Source: Parachlorella kessleri (Eukaryota; Chlorophyta; Trebouxiophyceae; Chlorellales; Chlorellaceae). From it: a stretch of DNA of 26,407 bases. A program made the position numbers and the translations under genes. Below the pieces are notes generated by a model. The model made no database searches. It saw only the letters and a list, made by a program, of their open reading frames with translations, and was not told the origin of the DNA. The DNA lies in the NCBI GenBank assembly GCA_001598975.1, contig BBXU01002768.1:1-26407 (forward strand), given 5' to 3'. Shown here piece after piece: positions 1 to 10,700 of the stretch (its first letter is position 1; each line of letters starts with the position of its first letter).

Positions 1-41
1 CCCCAACCACCATCACCCACCTGGCCCTCCTCTGCATGCAG

Positions 42-2718
42 GATCTGCTGCCGCCCACGCTGCCCATTATCTCCGTCAGCAAGGGCATCGAGCTGTCCAG
101 CGGCCAGCTCATGTCGGATCTGATACCCTCTGTGCTGGGCCGCAAGCAGCCTGTGGTCTACCTGTCGGGCCCTTCCTTTGCCAAGGAAGTCATGGACAAC
201 AAACCCACGGGGGTGGTGGCTGCCTCAAAGGTGGGGAGGAGGGGTCCGGTGTCTGGCCAGAAGCGCACATCCAACCGTCGGCTGTGGCTGCTGCTGCTAC
301 TGCTCCTGTGATAGATGTGGCCTCCTTCCATCTCGCCTCCGCCAGTGCATGTATACCTATGCATGAACCCTCCTTTGCCCCATACATCCGCGCATGACTG
401 GGCCATGGCCCGCCAGGTGCAGAAACCTCCATCTCCCTTCTTTTCCCATACATCCGCGCAGGACCGTGCCATGGCCCGCCAGGTGCAGGGCTTGTTTGCC
501 TCGCCCAGCATGCGGGTGAACCTCACGGACGACGTGGTGGGCGTGGAGGTGTGCGGGGCGCTGAAGAACGTGCTGGCCATCGCCGCCGGCATCGTGGAGG
601 GGCTGGAGCTGGGGCACAACGCCATGGCCGCGCTGGTGTCGCAGGTAGGGCAGGAGTGTGTGTGGTGGTGATGGTGGTGTATGTGTTTTGTGGGTGGGTG
701 GGCGCTGGTGTTACAGGTAGGGCAGGGGGGGAGGGGAGGGGTATGAGTTGCTGTAGCCGTGCTGGTCTCGCAGGTGGGGCAGGAGGCGGAGGCGGGCTGG
801 GGCGTTTCCACTGTGACCGCGCTAGTGTGATCGTGGGTATGGCATGAGGCTGGGGCGCCGGGGGCGCCCATGTCATGGCCGTGTTTTTGTTGCGGGTAGC
901 TGAAAAGCGGGAGCTACTAGCTGCTATTGGGCGGCGGAGCACAAGGTGCATCTCGAGTGGGATGCGCGGTACAGGATGCGCGGTACAAGTGGAGGCAGCT
1001 TGATGGTGACCAGCTGTGCTGTAAGCTTGGAGCTCTGCGTCTACGAGAGTACTCTGGACATGGAGCAGCATTGTCAGTGCAGCACTGTAGGAAACGTGTA
1101 GCAAGCGTGCAGTACCCGGTTGGCCTCCTGTAGGGCTGCGCCGAGATTCGGTGGCTGGCAGAGAAGATGCATGCCAAGCCGACCACCATCTCGGGCCTCT
1201 CAGGTGAGGCCTGTTGCCTGCGTCCTGGTCAAACTAGCAGACCTTGAGCGCTGCTGCTGGACCTGTTGCGCTGCTGGCAGCAATGGCGTCTCACAGCGGC
1301 TGTCTAACCAGTTGCACCGAATCCGCATGGCTGTTTCCGGTTCTGTTGCAGCCTTGAGGAGGTTGCAGGTTCACCTGCTGTCTCTGCCACGAGTGAACAT
1401 GCAGCTGATGGGTAACAAACCTAGCGGAGCAGAAGGGCTGGAAGCTTATGACAGGGCCCCCCTCAGTCCACAGTCCTGCTGGTCTATTGTACTGAAACGC
1501 ATCAACAAAGCTAGACGTGTTTGACACAGGGCTGGGCGACATCATGCTCACGTGCTATGGCAGCCTGTCACGCAACCGCACCGTGGGCGTGCGGCTGGGC
1601 CGGGGGGAGAAGCTAGAGGACATCCTGTCCAGCAGCAGCCAGGTGGCTGAGGGCGTGCCCACGGCAGGTAACAAGTTGCTGACGGCCTGCCCTTCAACAT
1701 TTTTTATTAGTTTTTTTCCCCTATTTTTTTGTCTGCGGGCGTGCCCACGGCAGGCAGGAAGGGGGAAGCCTGAGGGTTGGGGAACTGATGAGGGGGGTTG
1801 CTGAATCTTGGCGTTGGCGGTTGCCACGGGGACAAACCATGCATTGCTGAAAGAGGGGGAAAACCTTCGTGTGTGCAACTGGGCGCCGAGCTGGCTTCAA
1901 TGGCCTAGAGTTGGCGGGCACTTGGCCAGGGTGGGGTCAGCACATGTGGGAGCGCTTCTGGTGCTAGTGCTGTTCTTGGGGCGCGCTATTGCTGCGATGT
2001 ACCTTCACTTTTATGGGCAGTCCACTGCATACTCCCCTCGACCTGCCATATTCTGCCAACATCGACGATGCTTGTGATGTGAGTCGATTGAAGGCGGTCA
2101 GTACCACCAGGCATACGAAGGAGCCCAGTTCCCCACCTGGCCACCACAGGCACGGCATAAGCCTTGGACCCAATGCACTGGTTGCCCGGTGCCCACTGCG
2201 CGCTGGTGTGTGTGGTGCGTGCAGGCGTGGTGGTGACCCTGGCGCGCAAGTACCGCGTGCAGCTGCCGGTGCTGACAGCCGTGGCCCAGGTAGGCGTAAG
2301 GGCTGGGTCTTATCATCCTGGTGTAGTTTGTCTGCATATATGTAGCAACCTGGTGGTGCCCAGGGAGGTGGCAGGAGGTTGCGATGCTGCGCTCGCTTGG
2401 GGGCAGCTGGCTGTGCTGCCCTGCTTTCCGCTGTTCCTGCCGTGGGACAGCCTGGCGGCTGGTGTGCTCTGCCGCTAAGAAGCCGCCGAGGAGGGCGATA
2501 AGCTGGCTGCCAAGCCTCCTAGCACTGACGCTAGTCTGGTGTCCGATGTCTGAGATTACCTTCAAGTCAGTCACGGCCTTGCCACACATGGAAGGACAAG
2601 CATATATTTCCCGAATTCTTATGTGGGAGCTCGTTCATTGCAGGTCTTGGAAGGCCACTTGAGTCCCCGGGAGGCCGTGTTTGAGATCATGAACCTGCCC
2701 CAGATTGAGGAGAGATGA
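42..2718 (+). CDS. GPDH: NAD-dependent glycerol-3-phosphate dehydrogenase, carboxyl part (5' end outside window)
   Basis: Interconverts dihydroxyacetone phosphate and glycerol 3-phosphate, feeding glycerol and glycerolipid synthesis. Six exons close in frame: 42-230, 462-644, 1134-1203, 1530-1667, 2225-2289 and 2644-2718 (TGA), giving 239 residues. The first exon follows CTGCATGCAG and begins in phase 0, so the ATG at 36 lies in an intron and is not the start. Family landmarks in order: SVSKGIE, then [10 protein letters not shown], then GALKNV with the catalytic lysine, then the EIRWLA...KPTT block, then [11 protein letters not shown] spanning the exon 3-4 junction, SRNRTVG, and a short carboxyl tail ending EER. 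The amino-terminal Rossmann GxGxxG segment must lie upstream. Whether it is plastid or cytosolic cannot be judged without the amino terminus. Introns 1, 2 and 4 contain degenerate copies of exon edges. Very confident on family. Confidence 0.95.
369..488 (+). repeat. Tandem duplication of intron 1 3' splice site and start of GPDH exon 2
   Basis: Two copies, about 369-422 and 435-488, are offset by exactly 66 bases. From the shared CATACATCCGCGCA to GCCAGGTGCAG they differ at only three positions (395/461, 399/465, 401/467). The downstream copy holds the working acceptor (AG at 460-461). In the upstream copy that AG is AT, so the duplicate site appears disabled. Confidence 0.8.
624..899 (+). 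repeat. Degenerate array of GPDH exon 2 end plus splice donor
   Basis: The exon 2 terminus with its donor (624-655) recurs at about 703-727, 753-784, 813-838 and 875-899, at offsets of 72, 129, 189 and 251 bases. The third copy matches at roughly 27 of 32 positions and reads VAVLVSQ against MAALVSQ in the exon. The fourth and fifth are weaker. The spacers are G-rich. The intron (645-1133) therefore seems to consist largely of repeated copies of its own 5' splice-site region. Confidence 0.65.
1651..1754 (+). repeat. Copy of GPDH exon 4 end inside intron 4
   Basis: The 18 bases GGGCGTGCCCACGGCAGG occur at 1651-1668, where they contain the real donor (GCAG then GTAACA), and again at 1737-1754, where the base after GG is C, so the GT is lost. 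The offset is 86 and the sequence between is T-rich. Confidence 0.7.
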
Positions 2719-3850
2719 GCAGCCTTCCCTTGTCTAGGGGGACATGCTACCTTTCCGGAGCCCTCGGCGGCTGCCTGCTGCTGGGACTGCATGGGGGGCA
2801 GCGGGATGCCGCCACCTGGCAACTGACAGGGTGGGTGGGCTGGGTTGGGTGCTGCATGGGTGGTGATGCTCCATAGTGTCCATAGTGTGAGTATGTGTGC
2901 TCTGCTGGGCAGTGGGGGTGTTAGCATGAGGCCGGCGTGCAGCCTCCCGCCCGGCAAGGTGACCGTGGTATTTTACCGAGTCTCGGTCGGCTCAGCTATG
3001 CCTGTGTGCTGAGTTTTTCACGTGATAGCAGACTGCAGCTCAGCACCAACTTTGTGTTTCCCAGGCGTATGCTGCGCCTGTGTGCTCGCATACACACTTT
3101 TCCTGCGCTTCCGCTTGATGAGGAGGCCTGGCCAGAATTTCCATTTCCATTTTATTTAGTTGTGACGGAGCAGTTTTGAGGGGTAGTGTCTAGCGAGGGT
3201 GACAGTGTGGACATATTCTTACTCACAAAAGGATGGCCTTGCATAGCATAGTCGTGGTTGCCAATCTGTCTTGGGGGTTGTTGCAGGCACGTCCTGTCAG
3301 ACGGGTAGTCCAGCCTCGATCGACCCTTGGTCGCTGGCTGCTTGGTTAGTGAGCTGTGAGACTGAAAGCTTAAGGCTTGAAGGTAGTTTGAGGCATTTAG
3401 ACTCAATAAGGCTTCGCCTAGATTAAGCCTTGGTGGGCGAGCCGCGTGCATGAGTAATGCAGCTAGCCCGTGAGCTAGCCCTCATGAGTTCAAGAAGTCG
3501 TCGCTGGTACAGAGGGTGCAGATTGTGATCTGGAACGTGGGTCAGATCAAAAAGCTAGACTGTCCAGCTGTTCAAAGTGCGTGTCTGAATCGAGGGTGTC
3601 AGTGCATTTGTGGATCAACGCATGGATCAGCATGACTCCGTCAGACCCATGCAATACAGCTGTCCGACGAGACGGGCACATAAAGCCGATTGCTCTTGTG
3701 CCGCTCTCTTCATATTCTCCACTTCACTTACTGGTTCACCTCACGTAGCTAAAGGCCGTCTTTTAGGGTCTTATCACTACGCCAACGGCGGAGTCCTAAG
3801 CCTTGAGCAGCCGCCACAGCCACCGCGTTCCCCTGCTCAGCACTGAAGCC
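2719..3850. other. Intergenic region between the GPDH gene and the expansin-like gene
   Basis: This stretch should hold the GPDH 3' untranslated region and the promoter and leader of the expansin-like gene. I see no coherent coding block on either strand. Open frames here are short, lack protein-like composition and do not link through splice sites. No clear TATA box or TGTAA signal was found. Confidence 0.5.
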
Positions 3851-6524
3851 ATGGCTCGTGTGGGCTACCTCATGCTGCTACTCCTTCTGTCTGCCACGGC
3901 AAGCACAGGGCGTCGGCTGCAACAGGTGTGCCGCAAATTCAAATTATGCCAGCTCCAAGGGTGACTGCTTAGATACCTTGGCCTGAAACGTGCTTCCTCT
4001 GTTTGCTGCTCAAGTGTAATGGTCAAAGCAGCTCTGCACCTCCTTCCTATCTGCTTGGAAGTTGGCCAATATTGCCGCCTTTGTTGTGCAGAACCTTGCT
4101 GGCGATTGGCAGGGATGCACCGACGTTGCCCCGCCAGGCAAGTTCCATGAAGTAGCTCGGTGGACAGGCTGCCCTTGTGCTGGGACATGGGCAACCCTGC
4201 AGAGGGGCCTACAGTGCAGTTACCATGCAGCATTATAGGCTGACCAACCCAGGCATGAAGTCTGCAGTGCCAGTGCAGGGGCAGAGGAAGCTGACGGTTT
4301 AGCCATCTTCTTGCCTGCAGGAGATAAGACTTGCGCGCAACTCAAGGAGTCTGGCGACTGTAACACCTCTGTGACCTCGTCGCGCAACTACTGCGCCGCA
4401 ACATGCTCGCGTTGCACTCCCTCGGCCAATGCAACTACAGCAGCAGACGCTGCCACCCCGGCACAGCCTGAACCTGTGGCCTCCAGCAGCAACAGCAGTA
4501 CTGCGGCTGGCTCTTCAGAGACCCCAGCCCCATCTCCGGAACGAGAGTCCGCTCTGGAAGCAGCAGCAGGACAAGCTCCGTCAAGCGAGGCGCCTTCAAG
4601 CGAGCCCACCAGCACCGCAGCGGCAATCCAGCCTAGTGCTGCAACCCCATCGTCTGAGGCGTCCGCAGGCAGTGTTGCCTCAGGGAATAGCAGCAGCGCT
4701 GCGGTGGCGACAGGCAGCGGGGAGGTATTCAAGGGTGAGTGCTTGCGAGGGGCTTGCCTTCTTATTGTGTCAGTCTCAGGAGCTCAGTGATGGGATCCTA
4801 TTGACTGCGCAGTTAAGACGTGCCTGATGATTGCACGCTAGATTGCAGCGTTAGTATTGCTCTGACACTCCTGATATCTGTAGCACGATTGACGATCTGA
4901 CAGCAGTGAACCACGTGTGCTTCACTGCCATCCGCAGGTGACGGCACTGCCTTCAGCGAGAAGGTGGACAACACTGGCAAGGGCTTCGCCTGCTCATTCC
5001 GCTACCTGAACGACTGGGCCAGCGTGCATTTTGCTGCAGTCAACCTGCCTCAGTGGGACAACGGCAACAGCTGCGGCAGGTGAGGCGGGGCAAGGGACAC
5101 CTGCTGGCTAATTTAATGGGCTGCGCTTGGTTATTTGCCTTGATTGGTGTGCCGGAAGTGAGAGGCAGCTTTTTTAACATAGCATCTGTTAGGGCAAGGC
5201 TAGCCCAGCACCTCTGGGCAGGTGGGGCAGTCATGGTCTCCCATGACTCCCTCGGGAATGCGACTACCTTGGCAGTCTCTCCTGCAGCTGACGAACCACC
5301 CACTGACGGCGATGGCCCATGCGCTGCCTGGCCTGCAGGTGCGCAACTGTGCGGTGCGTCGACTCTCGGTGCAAGACCCAGGACGTGGACGTCACAGTCA
5401 TGATTGTGGACCAGTGCCCCGAGTGCAAGCATGGGGACCTGGACTTCTCCATCCCTGTCTACCGCGAGATCACAGGTGCGCATGGAGGCAGGGGGCCATG
5501 CTTGTTGTGATAGTTGTGAGCTAGCCTCGCCTGGACCAGCCAGTCTGGTCCCGGACACCCTGAAAAGCCTTGCGGTGTGTGATGGCCAGACAGTGGCCAC
5601 CATCAGTTGTAGATGACTCCCTACGAATCTCGAGCGCAGCTGCACTGCTGTCTGAGTACCTTGGATGGCGCCCCTGTCACCACCCTCTGTACTCTTATCA
5701 ATGTATATTAGTAATGCTCCCCCGCATCTCTGTGCGTGTATGCAGGCATGTGGCCCCACCGGCTGCAGGTGCAGTGGCAGTGGGCGGACTGCAGCCCCTT
5801 CATCAACGGCACCATCCACCTGGCTCCCAAGGACGGCGGCAACCCCTTCTGGCAGGCCTTCTACTTCTCCAACACCAAGTGAGTGCCTTCGGCTTGCAAG
5901 GCGAGCTGGGGGATTGGCCGGACAGGTGCCCAGGCTGTTGCAGGCTTCCTGGAACCATTTCGGAAGTGCTAGTAGAATTGCACCAAATTACCGGGTCACA
6001 AGCAGCCGGGAGCATGCTAGCTTAAAAATAAATAAAATAAATACGCCCAGGCCTCGCCGTCCAGCCGTAGCTGGGCGCGCTAGCTTGACTACCGTGTATC
6101 CTGTGGCACGTTGCTTACCTTTTATATTTAATGCCCGCCTCCCCATCCCTGTGCAGGTACCCTCTCAGCAAGGTCGTGCTCAATGGGATGGAGCTGAAGC
6201 GCAACCAGTTTCAGTTCTTTGAGCACGGAGCTCCGCTGGGAAATGGGCCTCACAAGGTGAGCATAAAGGGGTGCTAGGCTTTTACGGTGCCGTTCCTTGA
6301 CCAAGCCTTGTATCAACCTGGAGAGCTCCAGGCGCCTGAGTTATCCAAGGATGGCATGGATAGAGCTCATGCTCAGCGATGTCAGTAGGATTGATACCTC
6401 ACCGACTTGACCTCTGCTGCTGCAGTTCGAGTTCTATGCTGCCAATGGCGCAGTAGTGGAGGCCACAACCGACGACCCATTGAAGGTGCAAGACCTCAAT
6501 GTGCAGTTCCCAGAGGTGAAGTGA
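3851..6524 (+). CDS. Secreted ShKT-domain expansin-like protein
   Basis: Probably an extracellular wall-binding or wall-loosening protein. Eight exons (3851-3925, 4092-4137, 4321-4734, 4938-5079, 5339-5475, 5746-5878, 6157-6256, 6426-6524) close in frame to 381 residues. Residues 1-19 form a signal peptide with an LLLLL core. Residues 34-72 form a ShKT module with six cysteines (C34, C45, C54, C65, C69, C72) ending CAATCSRC. Residues about 73-178 are a Ser/Ala/Thr/Pro/Glu-rich linker. Residues about 180-275 are the expansin double-psi barrel, with the motifs CGRC and VDQCPEC (from D250) and LDFS with D261 at the catalytic-Asp position. From about 276 to 381 comes the carboxyl carbohydrate-binding-like beta domain, including MWPHRLQVQW. 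Expansins are non-hydrolytic; activity here is inferred. Exon 2 needs a GC-AG intron. The start is the only ATG giving a signal peptide. Very confident on domains. Confidence 0.92.
4138..4320 (+). other. GC-AG intron inside the ShKT domain
   Basis: The donor reads CCAG then GCAAGT, the standard context for the minor GC-AG intron class, and the acceptor is CCTGCAG. Using it joins C34-T-D...P to GDKTC in frame and supplies the first cysteine of the ShKT module. No GT donor nearby gives that result. Confidence 0.75.
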
Positions 6525-7759
6525 GCATCGGAAGTTACTGGACGGGAAGGTGGAATTAGACACTTTTGCCTTTCTTATGCAAAAGCTGCACCCACAGGAT
6601 TTTGTGGTGACTGACCGGCACTAGGTCACGCTGAAACAAGCGTGGAGCAGCACTGGGGTGGGCCTGGGCTATCAATGGGTTTCTCAGCACCAAGCGCGAT
6701 TCCACAACGCGATACAATGCCTCCTCGCTCTCTGTACTGATGACACTGTACTTTAGAGAAGTCTGCCAGTCGCAGCAGCTTGACACAACATTGACTGATT
6801 CTTGCCACTTGGCCTTCTTGGCTGCTGGCGTCCTCAGCCTTAGCCTGCATGTGCATTTGCTCGCTAGGATTTTCCCGGGGGAAATGTAGGCTCTGGGTGC
6901 AATCCCCAGCCTCTAGTTGTTACAATGTCTTCGACTGCCTCTCTTGGGGAGGTGCCAAAATTTTGATACCACGGGAAAGAATTTTTTGGGTAAGTTTGTG
7001 CTTTGCTGCTCTTGCTTACTTCCTTGGCGTGCAGATTGCACACACCATGGATCTGTGGCTGGCACGTTTCATGTGCATCTTGCTTGTAGTGTGTATGAAT
7101 GCTGCATGCCTAGCTGTGCACTTGTAGCCTATCTTTTGCTTCGCGTTTGCTTGCAAAGATTAATCTCATTTGCTGCTGGCCTATTGTGGCGGTAACAATC
7201 CTTTGTCGTCGTTTCCAGCTTGCCTGCTTCCTGACATATCATGCTATCCCAGATGTCAGATGTTGATCAATATGCTGAGAGGGTGAGAGACAGGTGTGAG
7301 TGACAGATTTTACATTATTCATGCCATTATACTCCCATATAGTTCATACAGACAATCGTCATTTGCAAACGTTGCAATTCACATTCCAAGGACTCCACTA
7401 TCTGGCAACCCTTGTCATGGTGAAAATCATATACTCATGCACTGTTCTCTACCACATGTGCTTTGCCAACCACAACCCCATCTTATAATGGAGATTTGGG
7501 ACTAAACAACTGCCGTCTTGCCATGGCAATGTCCACACCCCTGCAACCCCTAATAAGGCCGCCTACTTCCTCCTTTAGCCCTCTCCAGCAGCAAGAATGG
7601 CCGAGGTCCTGCAGGGCATATCTGTCGGTCACCACGAAAGCCGAGCAAGTAGCAGGTAGAGGTAGCCAGGAAGTGCATCTCTTACATTGTGCAACTGTTC
7701 TTGGGCCTCAGCCGGCAACCCAGCCTAACCAGAGGGCTTACACGGCCGCGCTACGGGTG
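6525..7759. other. Convergent intergenic region, no gene seen
   Basis: This lies between the tail-to-tail ends of the expansin-like gene (+) and the AOX-like gene (-), so it should be the two 3' untranslated regions plus spacer. Base composition is more AT-rich than the genes. The open frames around 6850-7500 have no protein-like features or splice connections. Nothing else is recognised. Confidence 0.5.
7738..7742 (-). terminator. Possible TGTAA poly(A) signal for the AOX-like gene
   Basis: TGTAA on the minus strand begins 17 bases after the stop codon of the AOX-like model. A second TGTAA lies at 7682-7686. Green algae use TGTAA, but a five-base match is weak evidence; the second may be the functional one because the first would leave a very short 3' UTR. 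Confidence 0.35.
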
Positions 7760-10700
7760 CTAGGCCTGTTGTTGACGGCCAGGAAGCACAGCGGAACTGC
7801 ACAAGACCATCTGTGCCACACTGAAGGCTCACCTGGAGCCTGGGGAGAGCTTCATGAGTTGCAGGTTGATGTGGCGGATGCTGACCTCATCAGCCCTCAT
7901 GCGCAGCAGGGCATCTCGCAGGCTGGCTCCTTCCTACAGGCCGTACCGCCAAGAATGAATTACATGAACAGTTCAACTATAGCTGTATAAACCTTAGCTG
8001 ACACCAGCAGATTCCCCACACAAGGCTTCCTGCTGACATCAGAGGCGTAAGCCTAGCCAGGGTCGGCTGGCCATGTCTGTGCTGCTGCACTAGGGTCGTC
8101 TATATGGGAAAGCTGCATGAGTAGGGAACAGGGCTTCCAGCCAACATTGTGCCTTTGTGACAGGCACCATGAAGTATGAGGAGAGGGGGACCAAAACCCT
8201 GACCACAGCTGGCACACACCAGGTAGCGAGAGATGGGCGCTTGTGGAAGGCAGGACGCTGGGCAACCCACCCATCCCCACAACCTTTGCCCTTACCCCAA
8301 ACCCCACCCCACCTACCTCTAGTGAGTAGTAGGCTGTGGCGGCTTTGGGGGCCCTGCTGCCCTCCCACGCTGGCAGCGCACCAGGGGTGTCCAGCAGCTT
8401 GAGGATGTATGTTTGCCACCAAATCACATCCTCAGCGCGGTACACCTAGGCCAGTCAGCAGTACAGCTCGCTGGCAGCCACACGGGTTTAGCAGTACAGT
8501 TGCTGTACACCACCTATCAGTGATTAACATTGTGCAAAGGAACCGCGGCCCAGGCTAACATGCGTTGCTTTGGTGACAAGCACTTGTCATAGGCACAGCT
8601 ACTGTGCACAGGGGACACCATGCTGACAGTGGCAGCTTCTCCTTCTCCAGGGAAACACACAAGGTAGTTCTGAGCATCTGTTGGTCCCCCATGAGCACTG
8701 TTGTGTGTGCGTGTGTGTGTGTGTGGTGGTGGGTGGGGGGGGGGGGTGTATGACTCACCTGGTAGGCATGAACCACACTTGGGCCTAGTAGGTAGACTAT
8801 CAGGCACTGTGACAGCAGGTTGCCCTGCAGGATGGAACGCACAGGATCTGCGACTGAATCTGATAGGCTACTCAATACAGTATGGATAACAAAGGCAGGA
8901 GGAAGTCAAGTTGCTATTCGAGAACACGACCTCAGGAAGGGACCAAGAGGCTTCCTCAAGTAAATGAAAGTCGAGGTGACTCACCAGCACAAGCAGGTCC
9001 AGAAACCTGCTAAGAAAGCTTGACTGGATGGCTTCCTGCCAGATCAGCCTGCATGAAGAGGCACACTGGGTCCATACCAAGAGCTTGATGAATCTTCCAA
9101 GTGCGCCGTGAAAACAGCGAGTGAAAACAGCAAATCCTGCCAGCCGTGTCCGCCTCGCTCCCTCCACCTCATCATGACTAAGGCATGCAGGCCTGGCGGG
9201 TGGGACCCCCCGCCCACCCACCCATGCACCCGGCTTCCCAGCTTCTGCGCTGGGGGAAGGATGTAAAGGTGTGCCAGCCGAAAGCAAGTTCTGCTCAGTA
9301 GGGCGACGTGCTAGCCAGGAGCAAGGCTGGGGCTCGACACTGAGGGTGGGAGCAAGGTTACCAGAGCTCAGAACAGTGGAGAGATGTGCTGGCGTGGGAG
9401 CAGCAATGGGACTCACCATTGGGCCCGGCCGCACTCCACTTCCATGGCCAGGGCGTGTATCCAGCCGTTGTCGGAGCGCCCCGTCAGGTACACCCGGAAG
9501 TGGTTCATGATCATGCCTGCAGGGCGGCCAAAATCAGGGACACAATTTCACTCTGGGTACCCCTCGACTACTTTTGCAGTGCAGGCATAACGGACGTGGT
9601 TCATGATCATGCCTGCAGGCCGGCAGCGGGGGTTAGGGGCGCATATTCACCCACGATTTCAGGCGCTACTCAGGCCACCAGGCAGCAGGGTGGCATTGAA
9701 GCAGGGGTTGGGTTTAGGGCACCACGAAATGTGTGATGTGCCTGCCATCGTGCACGCCGCCGTGCGCGCCAACTGCAGCTAAGACACAATTGTGCCAAAC
9801 ACATGCATCCCTTCCCCTGCTCCTGTCAGCTGGGTCACGTCCCTAGCACCGTCCTCCGCAAAACCCATCTACGGAGTTCATAACAAACCCAGAGCCCAAG
9901 CGTGGTTAGCTTGCCTCGCCAGGTCCGAGCCCAAGCATGACTTAGCTCCGCTTTATTTATGATTCCCACACAGCCAATTACGGCTGGACTCCAGCAACCA
10001 GTGCTGCGTGCTGTATACAGAGGTGCCCACGCTCACCCGACATGGCTGTGGCCTGAGCGTCACTGCTGAACAGCATGAGCCGCCTGGCTAGTGAGGCCTC
10101 GCTGGGACCCCTCCGGGCGCCTCCCTTGCCGCCGGCCCCGGACCATGCCTTGGGCGTGCAGACAGCCCACACGAAGACGCGCACCACCAGCAGCCAGGCA
10201 TACGCCAGCTGCTCCGGCACCTGCAGGGCGCTGTGCGCTGTGCGCTCTGATCAGGGTTCCTGGAGCTGCTTCAGAAGCTGCTCTGCCACGGATCCAGCCC
10301 AGACAGGGCACAGACTGCAGGTGTGGAAAGCCAGCCGCCTGGCTAGCAAGCCCAGCCACATTACAGGGAGGGAAGGCACTGTCCGAAGATTTGTGCCCAG
10401 AGGAGAGCTGAAGAGCCACGCAGCAAGGCAAGTACTGGCATGCCCGGGGGCTTTGCAGTGCCGTTCCCTTCATACTGCCTGCTGCGGGGCATTTCCGCCC
10501 CGATTAGAGCGCAGAGGCTGTCCACACAGAGTGACATTCACACACGCTTGGTGTGCGCAGGGTGTCACATGGTTACCTACCGTCCTAGGGGATGTATGGA
10601 TAGGGGACAAAGAGGACAGGTAGCCCGGCGGGTGGACATCCCTGCCCTTGATGAACTGCGTGACGTCTTTGGCATCCCGCCTGCAAGACGTGACTAGAAC

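Noticed and set aside
36..41. ATG at 36 as the GPDH start
   Set aside because: It lies in the CTGCATGCAG acceptor; the dehydrogenase needs an upstream nucleotide-binding domain, so coding enters at 42 from an outside exon.
158..871. 237-residue minus-strand frame over the GPDH exons
   Set aside because: It is antisense to two well-supported GPDH exons, with His/Thr/Pro runs that come from the complement of the G-rich intron.
3431..3520. tRNA-like stretch with GTTCAAG and GCTAGC dyads
   Set aside because: The dyads do not form a cloverleaf with acceptor and T arms; no tRNA can be drawn.
8517..8807. Minus-strand frames between two AOX-like exons
   Set aside because: They fall in a 313-base intron whose flanking exons join in phase 0 with AOX motifs continuous across the junction.
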